NCBI RefSeq assembly: GCF_010614805.1
Contig: NZ_JAAFZC010000001.1
Location: 186,001-250,000, forward strand
Reading direction: 5' to 3'
Length of the DNA: 64,000 nt
From: Pseudooceanicola aestuarii
Lineage (GTDB): Bacteria; Pseudomonadota; Alphaproteobacteria; Rhodobacterales; Rhodobacteraceae
The translations under genes were made by a program, and so were the position numbers. This document shows, one piece after another, positions 54,239-63,357 of the stretch. Within the stretch, counting starts at the first letter, position 1. Each line of letters starts with the position of its first letter. The notes under the pieces are model-generated. The model searched no databases. It was not told the origin of the DNA and saw only the letters and a list, made by a program, of their open reading frames with translations.

Positions 54239-55321
54239 ATGACGGACGAGACCAGGTTTCCCTGTCCGAACTGCGGCGCCGACTACCGGTTCGACCCGGA
54301 TCGCGGCGCGCTGATCTGCGATTTCTGCGGTCACTCCGAACCGATGCAGGAGGCCCGCCCCGAAACCCCCGCCATCCGCGAACTTGACTTTCACGCAGCG
54401 GTGGAAGCCCGTCTGCCCGACGCCGAGATCGAGGAAACCCGCGTCACCCGCTGCCCCAATTGCGGCGCCCAGGTCGAGGTTTCCGAAGTCACCCATGCCG
54501 ATGCCTGCCCCTTCTGCGCCACGCCCTTTGTCACCGACACCGGCACCCACCGCCATATCAAGCCGCGCGGTGTCCTGCCTTTTGCGCTGGATGAACGTGC
54601 GGCGCGGCAGGCGATGACCGATTGGCTGGGTCGGCTGTGGTTCGCGCCCGGAGGATTGCAGGACTACGCCCGCAAGGGCCGCAAGATGGAGGGGATCTAT
54701 GTCCCCTACTGGACCTTTGATGCGCAGACCTCCTCGGCCTACCGGGGAGAGCGGGGGACGGTCTATTATGTCACCCGCACCGTGATGCGCGACGGCAAGC
54801 AGACGCAGGTGCAAGAGGCCCGCGTGCGCTGGTCCCCGGCACGCGGCCGGGTGTCAAGGTTCTTCGACGACGTGCTGGTGCTGGCGTCGAAATCCCTGCC
54901 AAAGCGGTTCACGGATGCGTTGCAGCCCTGGGATCTTTCGGCGCTGCAACCCTATGCCCCGCAATACCTGGCCGGATTCCGGGCCGAAGGCTACCAGGTC
55001 GAATTGCAGGACGCCTTTGACGAGGCGCGCGCCCATATGGACCGGGTGATCGAACGCGACGTGCGGTTCGATATCGGCGGTGACAGGCAGCGGGTGCATG
55101 ACATCGACACCAGGCTGGCGGACGTGACCTTCAAACATGTGCTGCTGCCGGTCTGGCTGGCGGCCTACAAGTACAACGGCAAGACCTATCGCTTTGTCGT
55201 CAATGGCCAAAGCGGCCGGGTACAGGGGGAACGCCCGTGGTCGGCCTGGAAAATCGCGCTGGCCGTGCTCGCGGGTGCCATCGTGGTCGCCGGGATCGCC
55301 TATTTCGCAGGACAACAATGA
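54239..55321 (+). CDS. zinc-ribbon membrane protein (TFIIB-type ribbon, single C-terminal helix)
   Basis: A 360-residue protein. Two zinc ribbons: Cys9/12/27/30 (CPNCGADYRF...CDFCGH) and Cys72/75/90/93 (CPNCGAQVEV...CPFC). The central ~200 residues have VPYWTFDAQTSSAYRGERG and HVLLPVWLAAYKYNGKTYRF. One membrane helix (about 335-357, IALAVLAGAIVVAGIAYFAG) anchors it. Such proteins co-occur with SPFH/YdjI-type genes, and the pair is separated here only by one opposed small gene. Role unknown; scaffold or metal-sensing at the membrane is inference. Its stop overlaps the nitroreductase start. Confidence 0.85.
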   Translation: MTDETRFPCPNCGADYRFDPDRGALICDFCGHSEPMQEARPETPAIRELDFHAAVEARLPDAEIEETRVTRCPNCGAQVEVSEVTHADACPFCATPFVTDTGTHRHIKPRGVLPFALDERAARQAMTDWLGRLWFAPGGLQDYARKGRKMEGIYVPYWTFDAQTSSAYRGERGTVYYVTRTVMRDGKQTQVQEARVRWSPARGRVSRFFDDVLVLASKSLPKRFTDALQPWDLSALQPYAPQYLAGFRAEGYQVELQDAFDEARAHMDRVIERDVRFDIGGDRQRVHDIDTRLADVTFKHVLLPVWLAAYKYNGKTYRFVVNGQSGRVQGERPWSAWKIALAVLAGAIVVAGIAYFAGQQ

Positions 55322-55995
55322 TGACCGACCTCGCCGCTTTCGATGCGCTGATGGCGCAACGGTTCTCCTGTCGGGCCTTCCGGCCAGATCCGCTGCCCGA
55401 CGCGGTGATCGCGGGAATCGTGCGCACCGCAGGGCGCACGCCCAGCTGGTCCAACACCCAGACCTGGCAAGTGCTGATCACCCGTGGCGCCGAGACCGAC
55501 CGGTTCCGGAACGCCTTGCTTGAGGAGGTTCGCGGCGGCGGCACCCCAGCCTCCGACCTGCCCTGGCCCGACGGCTATTCCGGCATCCACCAGGCCCGCA
55601 GGCGGGAAGTCGGCTGGGCGCTATACGAGGCCGTCGGCGTGAAGAAGGGCGACCGCGAAGGCGCCGCCCGCCAGGGGATGGAGAACTTTCGCCTGTTCGG
55701 CGCCCCCCATGTTGCCATCGTCACCGCCGGCGAAGAGCTGGGCGCCTGGGGCGCGCTGGATTGCGGCGGCTTTGTCACCGCCTTCTGCCTGGCGGCGCGG
55801 GCGGCGGGGGTGGACACCATCGCCCAGGCGGCCCTGGCTGGCTACGCGCCGATGATCCACCGCCATTTCGACATTCCCCGCGACCGGCTGGTGCTCTGCG
55901 CGATCTCCTTCGGCCACGCGGATGCGGACCACCCGGCCAATTCCTTCCGCGCCTCCCGCGCGGCGCTGGACGAGATCCTGGAGTGGCGCGGCTGA
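55318..55995 (+). CDS. nitroreductase-family flavoprotein
   Basis: About 225 residues, FMN-dependent oxidoreductase. The N-terminus has [17 protein letters not shown] and [14 protein letters not shown], the FMN-phosphate/NTQ motif, and the C-terminal part has [18 protein letters not shown] and [10 protein letters not shown]. It reduces nitroaromatics, quinones or enones with NAD(P)H; the natural substrate is unknown. Tandem ATGs at 55318 and 55321 both follow AGGA; the stop shares a base with dtd. Confidence 0.9.
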   Translation: MMTDLAAFDALMAQRFSCRAFRPDPLPDAVIAGIVRTAGRTPSWSNTQTWQVLITRGAETDRFRNALLEEVRGGGTPASDLPWPDGYSGIHQARRREVGWALYEAVGVKKGDREGAARQGMENFRLFGAPHVAIVTAGEELGAWGALDCGGFVTAFCLAARAAGVDTIAQAALAGYAPMIHRHFDIPRDRLVLCAISFGHADADHPANSFRASRAALDEILEWRG

Positions 55996-56432
55996 TGCGC
56001 GCGCTGTTGCAACGCGTCACCGAGGCCGCCGTGCATGTCGATGGCAAATTGATCGGAGAGATCGGGCCCGGCCTGCTGATCCTGGTCTGCGCCATGCAGG
56101 ACGACAGCAAAGCACAGGCGGAGAAACTGGCGACGCGGATCGCGAAACTGCGGATCTTCCCGGACGAGACGGGAAAGATGAACCGCTCCCTTCTCGATAG
56201 CGGCGGCGCGGCATTGGTGGTCAGCCAGTTCACCCTGGCCGCCGACACCACCCGCGGCAATCGCCCCGGCTTCTCTGCCGCCGCCCCGCCCAAGGAGGGG
56301 CGCACGCTTTATGAAACCGTCGCCGCGCATCTGGCCGGACAGGGCATCGCGGTCGCGACCGGCCAATTCGGCGCCGACATGAAGGTAAGCCTGGTCAACG
56401 ACGGCCCCGTCACCATCTGGGTGGAGGCCTGA
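55995..56432 (+). CDS. dtd: D-aminoacyl-tRNA deacylase
   Basis: Removes D-amino acids (and glycine) mischarged on tRNA. 145 residues, the family's usual size. It begins [17 protein letters not shown], has the active-site [17 protein letters not shown], and the Gly-cisPro motif in [13 protein letters not shown]55995 overlaps the nitroreductase stop (TGATG), so the two are cotranscribed. Confidence 0.96.
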   Translation: MRALLQRVTEAAVHVDGKLIGEIGPGLLILVCAMQDDSKAQAEKLATRIAKLRIFPDETGKMNRSLLDSGGAALVVSQFTLAADTTRGNRPGFSAAAPPKEGRTLYETVAAHLAGQGIAVATGQFGADMKVSLVNDGPVTIWVEA

Positions 56433-56463
56433 TCCCGCCCGAAGAACGGCGCGCGCCGTGGTC

Positions 56464-56490
56464 CCCCTTCGGGCGCGAAATACCGCCGCC
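56464..56490 (+). repeat. intergenic repeat box, copy C (arm of an inverted pair)
   Basis: CCTTCGGGCGCGAAATACCG followed at 56497-56515 by the hairpin ATCGCCCC-GTC-GGGGCGAT. Pairs with copy D 60 bases away. Confidence 0.75.
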
Positions 56491-56550
56491 GGAGGCATCG
56501 CCCCGTCGGGGCGATCCATGGCACCGCTTTCCAAGCGGCGCCACGCTGCG

Positions 56551-56574
56551 CGGCCGGTATTTGACGCCCGAAGG
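56551..56574 (-). repeat. intergenic repeat box, copy D (other arm of the inverted pair)
   Basis: Reverse orientation: CGGTATTTGACGCCCGAAGG, preceded by hairpin CCGCTT-TCC-AAGCGG (56524-56538) and followed by AAGGGG/CCCCTT (56577-56593). With copy C it can fold a long stem carrying two inner hairpins between the convergent dtd and urtE genes. Confidence 0.7.
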
Positions 56575-56606
56575 ACAAGGGGGCGCGCCCCTTCCCGCCG
56601 ACAGGA

Positions 56607-57302
56607 TCAGACGGAGACCTCGGCCATCAGGCTGGATTTGGCCAGCTCCGCCTTTGTGCCCGAGGTGGTGATCGCGCCGCGTTTCATGACGTAGAACCGG
56701 TCCGCCAGACCGTAGGCGAATTCGAAATATTGCTCCACCAGGATGATCGCCATGTCACCCCGGTCGCGCAGGTATTCGATCACGCGGCCGATCTGCTGGA
56801 TGATGTTGGGCTGGATGCCCTCGGTCGGTTCATCCATCAACAGCAGCTTGGGCCGTGTGATCATCGCCCGCGCGATCGCCAGCTGTTGCTGCTGGCCGCC
56901 GGACAGGTCGCCACCGCGCCGGTGCAGGAAGTCGCGCAGGATCGGGAACAGTTCAAAGATTTCGTCGGGGATGCGATGTTCGGATCGCGGCAGACAGGCA
57001 AAGGCCGTCTCCATGTTCTCCTGCACACTCAGCAGCGGAAAGATCATCCGCCCCTGCGGCACGTAGCCGATCCCCTTCTGCGCCAAGTGGTGCGGCGGCA
57101 GACGGCCCAGATCCTCGCCGTCCAGCGACATCGCCCCGCCGCTGCGGGGATGGGTCCCCGAAATCGCCTTCAGCAACGATGTCTTGCCGACCCCGTTCGT
57201 GCCCATCAGGCAGGTCACCTGGCCGGTGTCGGCCTGCATGTCGATCCCGTGCAGGATTTGCGATTGCCCGTAATGCAGGGTCAGCCCGTCGATTTTCAGC
57301 AT
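56607..57302 (-). CDS. urtE: urea ABC transporter ATP-binding protein UrtE
   Basis: A 231-residue branched-chain amino-acid/urea-type ATPase (LivF-like). Starts MLKIDGLTLHYGQSQILHGI, Walker A GTNGVGKTS, FPLLSVQENMETAF, signature LSGGQQQQLAIARAM, Walker B LLLMDEPTEGIQPNI, and LVEQYFEFA. EGIQPNII and the Urt order identify it as UrtE. Last gene of urtABCDE; ends near the repeat-pair structure. Confidence 0.95.
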   Translation of the reverse strand: MLKIDGLTLHYGQSQILHGIDMQADTGQVTCLMGTNGVGKTSLLKAISGTHPRSGGAMSLDGEDLGRLPPHHLAQKGIGYVPQGRMIFPLLSVQENMETAFACLPRSEHRIPDEIFELFPILRDFLHRRGGDLSGGQQQQLAIARAMITRPKLLLMDEPTEGIQPNIIQQIGRVIEYLRDRGDMAIILVEQYFEFAYGLADRFYVMKRGAITTSGTKAELAKSSLMAEVSV

Positions 57303-57307
57303 ATTCG

Positions 57308-58048
57308 TCAGCGCCCCAGGTAAACGTCGATAACCTCGCGGTTGGAGGTCACATGATCCAGAGACCCCTCCGCCAGCACCGAACCCTCGTGCAGCACCGT
57401 GACCTTGCAGCCCAGCCGGCGCACGAAATCCATGTCATGTTCCACCACCACCACCGCGCGGCTGCGTGCCGCCTCCCGCAGCAGGTCTGTCGTGTGTTCG
57501 CGTTCCGCCAGGGTCATGCCGGCGGCGGGTTCATCGACCAGCAGCAGGCGCGGTTCCTGCGCCAGCAGCATTCCGATCTCCAGCCATTGCTTCTGGCCGT
57601 GGCTCAGCTCTCCCGATTTGCGGGTCAGCGCGTCTTTCAACCCGACCTCATCGGCAAGCGCCTCCACCCTGTCGTGATCCTCACCCCTTGGGCGGTAGAA
57701 CAGCACCGGGAAAGATCCACGCGGATTTTTCAGGGCCATCAACAAGTTGGCCCGCACGGTCTGGTCCTCGAACACCGTGGGACGCTGGAACTTGCGGCCG
57801 ATGCCGGCCTGGGCGATCCGGGCCTCCGTCATCTTCAGCAGGTTGACCGATCGTTCGCCATAGATCACCCGCCCCTCGTCCGGGCGGGTCTTGCCGGTGA
57901 CGATATCCATGAACGTGGTCTTGCCCGCACCGTTCGGCCCGATGATGGCGCGCAATTCGGCATCGCCGATCTGAAACGACAGGTTGTTGATGGCACGGAA
58001 CCCGTCAAAGGTGACGGAAACGCCGGACACTTCGAGAAGCGTGCTCAT
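57308..58048 (-). CDS. urtD: urea ABC transporter ATP-binding protein UrtD
   Basis: A 246-residue LivG-like ATPase. Walker A GPNGAGKTTFMDIVTGKTRPDEG, signature LSHGQKQWLEIGMLL, Walker B LLLVDEPAAGMTLAE, and VVEHDMDFVRRLG. The DIVTGKTRP segment is UrtD-specific. The start at 58048 overlaps the urtC stop by four bases; a much longer open frame upstream is out of phase with urtC coding and not used. Confidence 0.95.
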   Translation of the reverse strand: MSTLLEVSGVSVTFDGFRAINNLSFQIGDAELRAIIGPNGAGKTTFMDIVTGKTRPDEGRVIYGERSVNLLKMTEARIAQAGIGRKFQRPTVFEDQTVRANLLMALKNPRGSFPVLFYRPRGEDHDRVEALADEVGLKDALTRKSGELSHGQKQWLEIGMLLAQEPRLLLVDEPAAGMTLAEREHTTDLLREAARSRAVVVVEHDMDFVRRLGCKVTVLHEGSVLAEGSLDHVTSNREVIDVYLGR

Positions 58049-59274
58049 CCCCGGCCCTCCTCTTCCTGCAACGATCCCTGATCGGGGCCGTAATCCGCGC
58101 CGTGGCGGTCGGGCGACAGGCGGTCGGTCAGCAGATCCACCAGCCCGCCGATCCCCTTGGGCGCGAACAGCGTCACCAGCACGAAGCTGACGCCCAGCAG
58201 CACGGTCCACCAATCCACCCAGTCGATCCGGTAGAGCCCCAGGTCGATGGAGGGCACCATACCGCCGGTGAACCAGGTCGAAACGAGGGAGACGAAGACC
58301 GCACCGATCACCGCGCCATAAAGACGCCCACGCCCGCCGATCGCCACCCAGACCGCCAGGTAGATGGAGGCGATAGGCGCGATTTCCGCCGGATTGATGA
58401 TCCCCGCCTGCGGGTAATAGAGCGCCCCGGCCACCGCCGCGATCACCGCCGTCAGGGTGAAGATGAACAGCTTGTACCCCTCCACCGAATAGCCGAGGAA
58501 CCGCACGCGGGCCTCGTCGTCGCGGATGCCGCGCACCACCGATCCGAACTTGCCCGAGACGACCCAGGCCGCCAGCACGTAGCCCAGCCCCAGCGCCAGC
58601 GCCGAGGCCCAGAGGAACCACAGCGACACCGCGTCCTGCCCCGCAGTGACGCCCGGCAGGTTTTGCAGGCCCGACAGCCCGTTATTGCCGCGCAACCCGC
58701 TGTCGTTCTGGAACAGGTATAGCGACAGCGCCAGCGTCATCGCCTGGGTCAGGATAGACAGGTAGACCCCTGTCACCCGGCTACGGAACGCCAGCCAGCC
58801 GAAGACCAGCGCCAGCAGCCCCGGAACCAGCACGACCAGCGCCAGCTGCGCGGTCAGCGAATGCGCCAACCCCCAGATCAGCGGCAGGTCCGAGGCTCCG
58901 ACCAAGCCGAAAATCTGGCTGGCGATGGCATCCGAGACCTCCGCCGGGGTGGGCGGGATCTGGGCATTGGCCAGCGAGGCGGCCACGATCAGCTCGGTGC
59001 GCGCATACATCAGCCACATGCCGATCATGTAGCCGCCCAACCCGAAGAAGGCGAAATGGCCCAGCGACAGGATCCCGCAATAGCCCCAGACCAGGTCCAT
59101 GGCGATGGCCACCAATGCAAGGCACAGCGTCTTTCCCAGCGTCTTGACGAAGGAGGTGGAGATCACGCCCGTGCCTGCCGCCTCGGACAGCAGAGTGACG
59201 GCGAGGGTAAAGAGCGCCAGGCAGGCCAGGAAGATCAGCGTGGAGGGGTGGCGCATCACGAAGCTGCGTCTCAT
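58045..59274 (-). CDS. urtC: urea ABC transporter permease UrtC
   Basis: A 409-residue LivM-like inner-membrane permease with about 10 helices. DLVWGYCGILSLGHFAFFGLGGYMIGMWLM is the typical early motif, and IRDDEARVRFLGYSVEGYKL is the cytoplasmic coupling loop. A ~35-residue charged tail ends the protein. It overlaps the small gene upstream by four bases. Confidence 0.95.
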   Translation of the reverse strand: MRRSFVMRHPSTLIFLACLALFTLAVTLLSEAAGTGVISTSFVKTLGKTLCLALVAIAMDLVWGYCGILSLGHFAFFGLGGYMIGMWLMYARTELIVAASLANAQIPPTPAEVSDAIASQIFGLVGASDLPLIWGLAHSLTAQLALVVLVPGLLALVFGWLAFRSRVTGVYLSILTQAMTLALSLYLFQNDSGLRGNNGLSGLQNLPGVTAGQDAVSLWFLWASALALGLGYVLAAWVVSGKFGSVVRGIRDDEARVRFLGYSVEGYKLFIFTLTAVIAAVAGALYYPQAGIINPAEIAPIASIYLAVWVAIGGRGRLYGAVIGAVFVSLVSTWFTGGMVPSIDLGLYRIDWVDWWTVLLGVSFVLVTLFAPKGIGGLVDLLTDRLSPDRHGADYGPDQGSLQEEEGRG

Positions 59275-59489
59275 GGCTGGTCCTCCGTCGGGGTCCGTTC
59301 TGGCTGCGCACCGGCCTGGCCGGTGGCCTGCGCCTGGGGCAGCACATCGGCCAGCAGCGCTTGCAGGGCGGTGTCCGGGTCGCGGCGATGCACCGCCGTG
59401 CTGTCGGGACGAGGGCTGCCGCCCTGTGGGGCCAGGCGCATGGGACGCGGGGGGTGGTCGGCATTGGCGGGGGGAAGAATGGGGATCAT
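59271..59489 (-). CDS. small protein encoded between urtB and urtC
   Basis: 72 residues, Pro/Ala/Gln-rich and soluble. Its ATG lies 4 bases after the urtB stop, AGGAG is 9 bases upstream, and its stop overlaps the urtC ATG by four bases, the packing expected of a real coupled gene. No family is recognised. Alternatively it is a leader that only couples urtB to urtC translation. Confidence 0.6.
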   Translation of the reverse strand: MIPILPPANADHPPRPMRLAPQGGSPRPDSTAVHRRDPDTALQALLADVLPQAQATGQAGAQPERTPTEDQP

Positions 59490-59493
59490 GGGG

Positions 59494-61443
59494 TCAGTCT
59501 CCTGCCGCGCGGCCCTTGAGCGCGATGATGCCGCGCGGCCGGAACTGGATGAAGATGATGATGAAGACGATCATGTAGGTCTGCGCGGCCAGGGTGTTGG
59601 ACGGGTTCATCCACTCGATCCCCTTTTGCAGGAACCCGATCATGGAGGCACCAAGCAGCGTGCCCCAGATGTTCCCGACCCCGCCCACGACAACGGTCAT
59701 GAAGCTTTGCACGATGTAATCGGCGCCCAGCTCCGACGTCACCTTGGCGTATAGGCCGATGGCCACGCCCGCGATGCCCGCGATGCCGGACCCCAGGCCG
59801 AAGGTCAGCATGTTCACACGGTCGGGATTGATCCCCATGGAAGCCGCCATTTTCGGGTTCTGCGTCACCGCGCGGGTTTCCAGGCCCAGGCGGGTGCGGT
59901 TCATCAGGAACAGGAAGAAGCCGAGGAACAGCAGCGCCAGCACGAAGATCGCGATGCGGATATAGGAAATCGACACCACGTCGTTGAACACCAGCGCCCC
60001 GTCCAGCCAACCGGGTGACGTCAGCGGGCGCGCCTGGGTGCCAAAGACGTTCTTGGCGATCTGTTGCAGGGCGATTGAGATACCGAAGGTCGCCAGCAAT
60101 GTCTCCAGCGGGCGGGAATACAGCCAGCGGATCACCAGCCGCTCCATCGCGACACCGGCGGCAAATGTGACGGCAAAGGCGGCCGGGATCGCGACAATCA
60201 GCGACAGCGTGTAATCGGGGATGAGCTGCTGCACGACATAGCCGGTATAGGCGCCCATCATGATGAATTCGCCATGCGCCATGTTGATCACCCCCATGAC
60301 GCCAAAGGTGATGGCCAGACCGATCGCCGCCAGGAAGTAGATGGAGGCCAGCGACAGCGCATCCAGCGACAGGTCCAGCACCTGGTGCACGGCGACCTTG
60401 GTGCGGATGGCGGCGAGGGCATCCTCGGCTGCGGTGGTGATGCGGGCGTCATCCTCGGTGTAGAGTTCGTAGAACACATGTCCTGCCAGCGCCTCTGCGA
60501 CATCGGCGTCGGTGGCCGCAGGGGTGGCGCGGCCCTGGGCCACAAGCGCGGCATAGGCGCGGATCCGGGAGGCATCCCGGTCCAGATCGGCCAGGGGCAC
60601 ACCGCCCACGGCGCCGTCCACGATATTGCCGGCCAATGTCTCACGCAGGGCATCGGAGGTCAGTCGGGCGGGGGCCAGACCATCCGTCACCAGCAGGGCA
60701 TAAGCGTCCTGCGCTGGCAAGGCATCGCTGCCGGGCTCCAGCACTCGGGCGATATTGCCCCGGTCGGGCAGGCCCGTCGCGACGTGGCGCGTGGTGGCCA
60801 GGATCGGGTTCAACGTGGCGCGCATGTCCACGCCCAGATCGCCGGCCATATCCCCCATCGCGGCGATCCGCGCCTCGGGATCGGGGGCAAAGCGGATGGT
60901 CAGCAGCCGTTCCAGCCGTTGCTTGCGCGCCTTGAGGGTAGGATCATCCTCCCCTGCGATGGCGGCGCGCAGGGCCGGCAGGTGGCTGGCCTGCGCATCG
61001 CGGTCGATGGCATCCAGCGCGGCAACGCGGCGGGCGGGGTCGGGATCGGACAGCTGAAATCGCACCAGCGCGGCACCGATCATGGCCCGGATACCGGAAT
61101 TTGGTTTCAGCTGGTCGATGGTGTCCTTGTCCACCAGGCCCAGGTCGGCGCCGGTGTCGAAATCGGTCAGGCGGTAGCCCCCGTCTTCCTTGCGCGCTGC
61201 GACGAACAGGCCGTCGTCCAGCCGCTGCCACATGTCCTTGGCCTGCCAGGTTTCCAGAACCACCTGCGCCTGCGGCAGACCCGATGCGGCGATGGCGTCG
61301 ATCGCGGGGCCAATGCTGCGACGAGAGCTCTTCTCGATGATGTCGGCATGGGTCTGGAGGATCGGCTGGATCGTCTCCTGCGCCAGCGCAGGGGCGACCG
61401 GCATCAGCGCCAGAAGCAGGGTCACGGCAATTCGGATCAGCAT
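59494..61443 (-). CDS. urtB: urea ABC transporter permease UrtB
   Basis: A 649-residue protein: signal peptide, a ~330-residue periplasmic domain with helical repeats (LPALRAAIAGEDDPTLKARK), then a LivH-like permease of ~290 residues (ITFGVMGVINMAHGEFIMMGAYTGYV, ending FQFRPRGIIALKGRAAG). The long N-terminal extension is a known feature of UrtB. ATG61443 gives the signal peptide MLIRIAVTLLLALMPVAPALA. Second gene of the operon, 102 bases after urtA. Confidence 0.94.
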   Translation of the reverse strand: MLIRIAVTLLLALMPVAPALAQETIQPILQTHADIIEKSSRRSIGPAIDAIAASGLPQAQVVLETWQAKDMWQRLDDGLFVAARKEDGGYRLTDFDTGADLGLVDKDTIDQLKPNSGIRAMIGAALVRFQLSDPDPARRVAALDAIDRDAQASHLPALRAAIAGEDDPTLKARKQRLERLLTIRFAPDPEARIAAMGDMAGDLGVDMRATLNPILATTRHVATGLPDRGNIARVLEPGSDALPAQDAYALLVTDGLAPARLTSDALRETLAGNIVDGAVGGVPLADLDRDASRIRAYAALVAQGRATPAATDADVAEALAGHVFYELYTEDDARITTAAEDALAAIRTKVAVHQVLDLSLDALSLASIYFLAAIGLAITFGVMGVINMAHGEFIMMGAYTGYVVQQLIPDYTLSLIVAIPAAFAVTFAAGVAMERLVIRWLYSRPLETLLATFGISIALQQIAKNVFGTQARPLTSPGWLDGALVFNDVVSISYIRIAIFVLALLFLGFFLFLMNRTRLGLETRAVTQNPKMAASMGINPDRVNMLTFGLGSGIAGIAGVAIGLYAKVTSELGADYIVQSFMTVVVGGVGNIWGTLLGASMIGFLQKGIEWMNPSNTLAAQTYMIVFIIIFIQFRPRGIIALKGRAAGD

Positions 61444-61545
61444 GGAAGCCTTCGGAGCGGGAGGAACGTCATGGGAACGGGATCGGGGCAGCGCCAAGGG
61501 AGGAGGACGCGCCGCCCCGACCGGGATCAGGTCAGAAAGACCCGA

Positions 61546-62826
61546 TCAGTAGTTCGACTGCATCTGCACGCAGGTCGAGGTGTCGGTGTTGTACATGCCG
61601 CAATCCAGCTCGCTCCAGTCGGAGGTAAGAACGGCACTTTCGGGCAGGAAATCGGTCCAGGCATCGCCGGGCACCGGATCGGTTTCGGAGATGATGTCGA
61701 ACTGGCCGTCTTCGAGGATCTCGCCGATCAGGACCGGTTTCGCCAGGTGGTGGTTGGTCCCCATCACGGCGGTGCCGCCGGTCAGGTTGGGATATTCCTG
61801 GCCCCACATCGCCTCGCGCACGGTGTCCACATCGGTGGTCCCGGCCTCTTCGACGGCGTTCACCCACATGTTGAAGCCGATGTAATGCGCCTCCATCGGG
61901 TCGTTGGTCACGCGTTCTTCGCCGGCGAAGGCCTTCCACTGGGCGATGAAATCGGTGTTTGCATCACTTTCGGCGGATTGGAAGTAGTTCCACGCGGCCA
62001 GATGCCCGACCAGGTTGGAGGTATCGAGGCCCGACAGTTCTTCTTCCCCGACGGAGAAGGCGACGACGGGGATGTCATCGGCGCTGACACCGGCGGCGGC
62101 GAGCTCCTTGTAGAACCCGATATTGGCGTCCCCGTTGATGGTGGAGATCACGCCGACTTTCTTGCCGTCCGCGCCCAGCGCCACGACATCGGCGACGATC
62201 TTGGACCAGTCGGAATGGCCGAAAGGGGTGTAGTTGACGAAGATGTCTTCTTCCGCGATGCCCTTGTCCTTGAGGTAGCTTTCAAGAATGTTGTTGGTCG
62301 TGCGTGGGTAGACGTAATCGGTGCCCAGCAGGGCAAATTTCTCGACGCCCAGTTCTTCCAGATAGTAGTCGGTGGCCGGGATGGCCTGCTGGTTGGGTGC
62401 GGCGCCGGTGTAGAACACGTTCCTGGACGATTCCTCGCCCTCGTATTGCACCGGGTAGAACAGCAGGCCGTTCAGCTCCTCGATCACCGGCAGGACGGAT
62501 TTGCGGCTGACCGAGGTCCAGCAGCCGAACATCACGTCCACTTCCGAGACGGTCAGCAGCTCTCGCGCCTTTTCGGCGAACAGCGGCCAATCTGAGGCGG
62601 GATCGACGACCACGGCTTCCAGTTGCTTGCCCAGCACCCCGCCCTTCTTGTTCTGCTCCTCGATGAGCATCAGCATGGTGTCTTTCAGCGTGGTCTCCGA
62701 GATCGCCATGGTCCCGGTCAGCGAATGCAGCACGCCCACCTTGATGGTGTCTTGGGCAGCGGCCGCGCCGGACAGCAGGATCGTCCCTGCGGCGGCGCCC
62801 AGCATGGTCTTCAGAAAATGCGACAT
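61546..62826 (-). CDS. urtA: urea ABC transporter substrate-binding protein UrtA
   Basis: A 426-residue periplasmic binding protein. Signal peptide MSHFLKTMLGAAAGTILLSG ends near AAAAQD. The mature domain has KVGVLHSLTGTMAISETTLKD, VMFGCWTSVSRKSVLPVIEE and LLFYPVQYEGEESSRNVFYTG, the UrtA hallmarks, plus the conserved LLGTDYVYPRTTN. Start 62826 is selected for the signal peptide. An imperfect 9-bp hairpin overlaps its stop region. First gene of urtABCDE. Confidence 0.96.
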   Translation of the reverse strand: MSHFLKTMLGAAAGTILLSGAAAAQDTIKVGVLHSLTGTMAISETTLKDTMLMLIEEQNKKGGVLGKQLEAVVVDPASDWPLFAEKARELLTVSEVDVMFGCWTSVSRKSVLPVIEELNGLLFYPVQYEGEESSRNVFYTGAAPNQQAIPATDYYLEELGVEKFALLGTDYVYPRTTNNILESYLKDKGIAEEDIFVNYTPFGHSDWSKIVADVVALGADGKKVGVISTINGDANIGFYKELAAAGVSADDIPVVAFSVGEEELSGLDTSNLVGHLAAWNYFQSAESDANTDFIAQWKAFAGEERVTNDPMEAHYIGFNMWVNAVEEAGTTDVDTVREAMWGQEYPNLTGGTAVMGTNHHLAKPVLIGEILEDGQFDIISETDPVPGDAWTDFLPESAVLTSDWSELDCGMYNTDTSTCVQMQSNY

Positions 62827-63357
62827 GAAATGCGGTATCCCTTCATCATCCGCCGCAGCGGCACCGATACAGGTCGCGCGTGTTCGACATGTCATGCGTT
62901 CCCCCCTATATGGCACGTGCAGCTTGTTGTTGCGTTCGTGCGGTGGTGACATCCGGCCAGGAAAGTTTGCCACCGCACTCCAGTTTCGCCCCTGTTGGCA
63001 GGTGCGCCCCCATGAAGGCGGGTTCGGTGGCAAGTGCCTATCCAAGACGCAGCTTTCCGGGGGGCACAACGTCACCTGCACATTACTTGTGCGCTCTTTC
63101 CGTGTGCTTGCCAAAAAAACGGGCGGAATATCACATAACGATACCGCTGCAGCGCAGCACCGACTCGCCTGGCCATGTGGCGCGGCGCCGGATCGGGGGG
63201 AGACCGGGGCTGACATCGGCCTGCGTCGGAGCCGGGTGGAGATTGTGCCAGCCGCTGGTGAGGGAGGACTCAGCGGAGCACGCGACACATCCATTCGATC
63301 CCTCGACACCCGAAAGGACGGGCCGCGCGGCGCAGGATCAGGTCCGCACGCGAGAGA
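62827..63357. other. 531-base region upstream of urtA
   Basis: No convincing gene. An inverted repeat GCAC-N7-GTGC (63078-63092) resembles an NtrC site. No convincing sigma-54 -24/-12 box was found on the minus strand. It also follows the stop of the proteasome-type protease gene, without a clear terminator. Confidence 0.5.
63078..63092. promoter_or_regulatory. candidate NtrC-binding site upstream of urtA
   Basis: GCACATTACTTGTGC fits the NtrC half-site layout GCAC-N7-GTGC, about 250 bases upstream of the urtA start. Nitrogen control of urea uptake is expected, so the position is sensible; the match is short and only one copy was seen. Confidence 0.35.

Noticed and set aside
57308..58621. 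Longer version of UrtD starting far upstream
   Set aside because: The extension is out of frame with urtC coding and gives low-complexity sequence; the start at 58048 with a four-base overlap is standard.
60274..62595. Long open frame (over 770 codons) antisense to urtB/urtA
   Set aside because: It spans two well-recognised genes on the other strand and its translation is His/Gly/Gln-rich with no family features.
62827..63357. Sigma-54 promoter upstream of urtA
   Set aside because: TGGCAC-like strings occur but none has TTGC at the correct distance on the minus strand.
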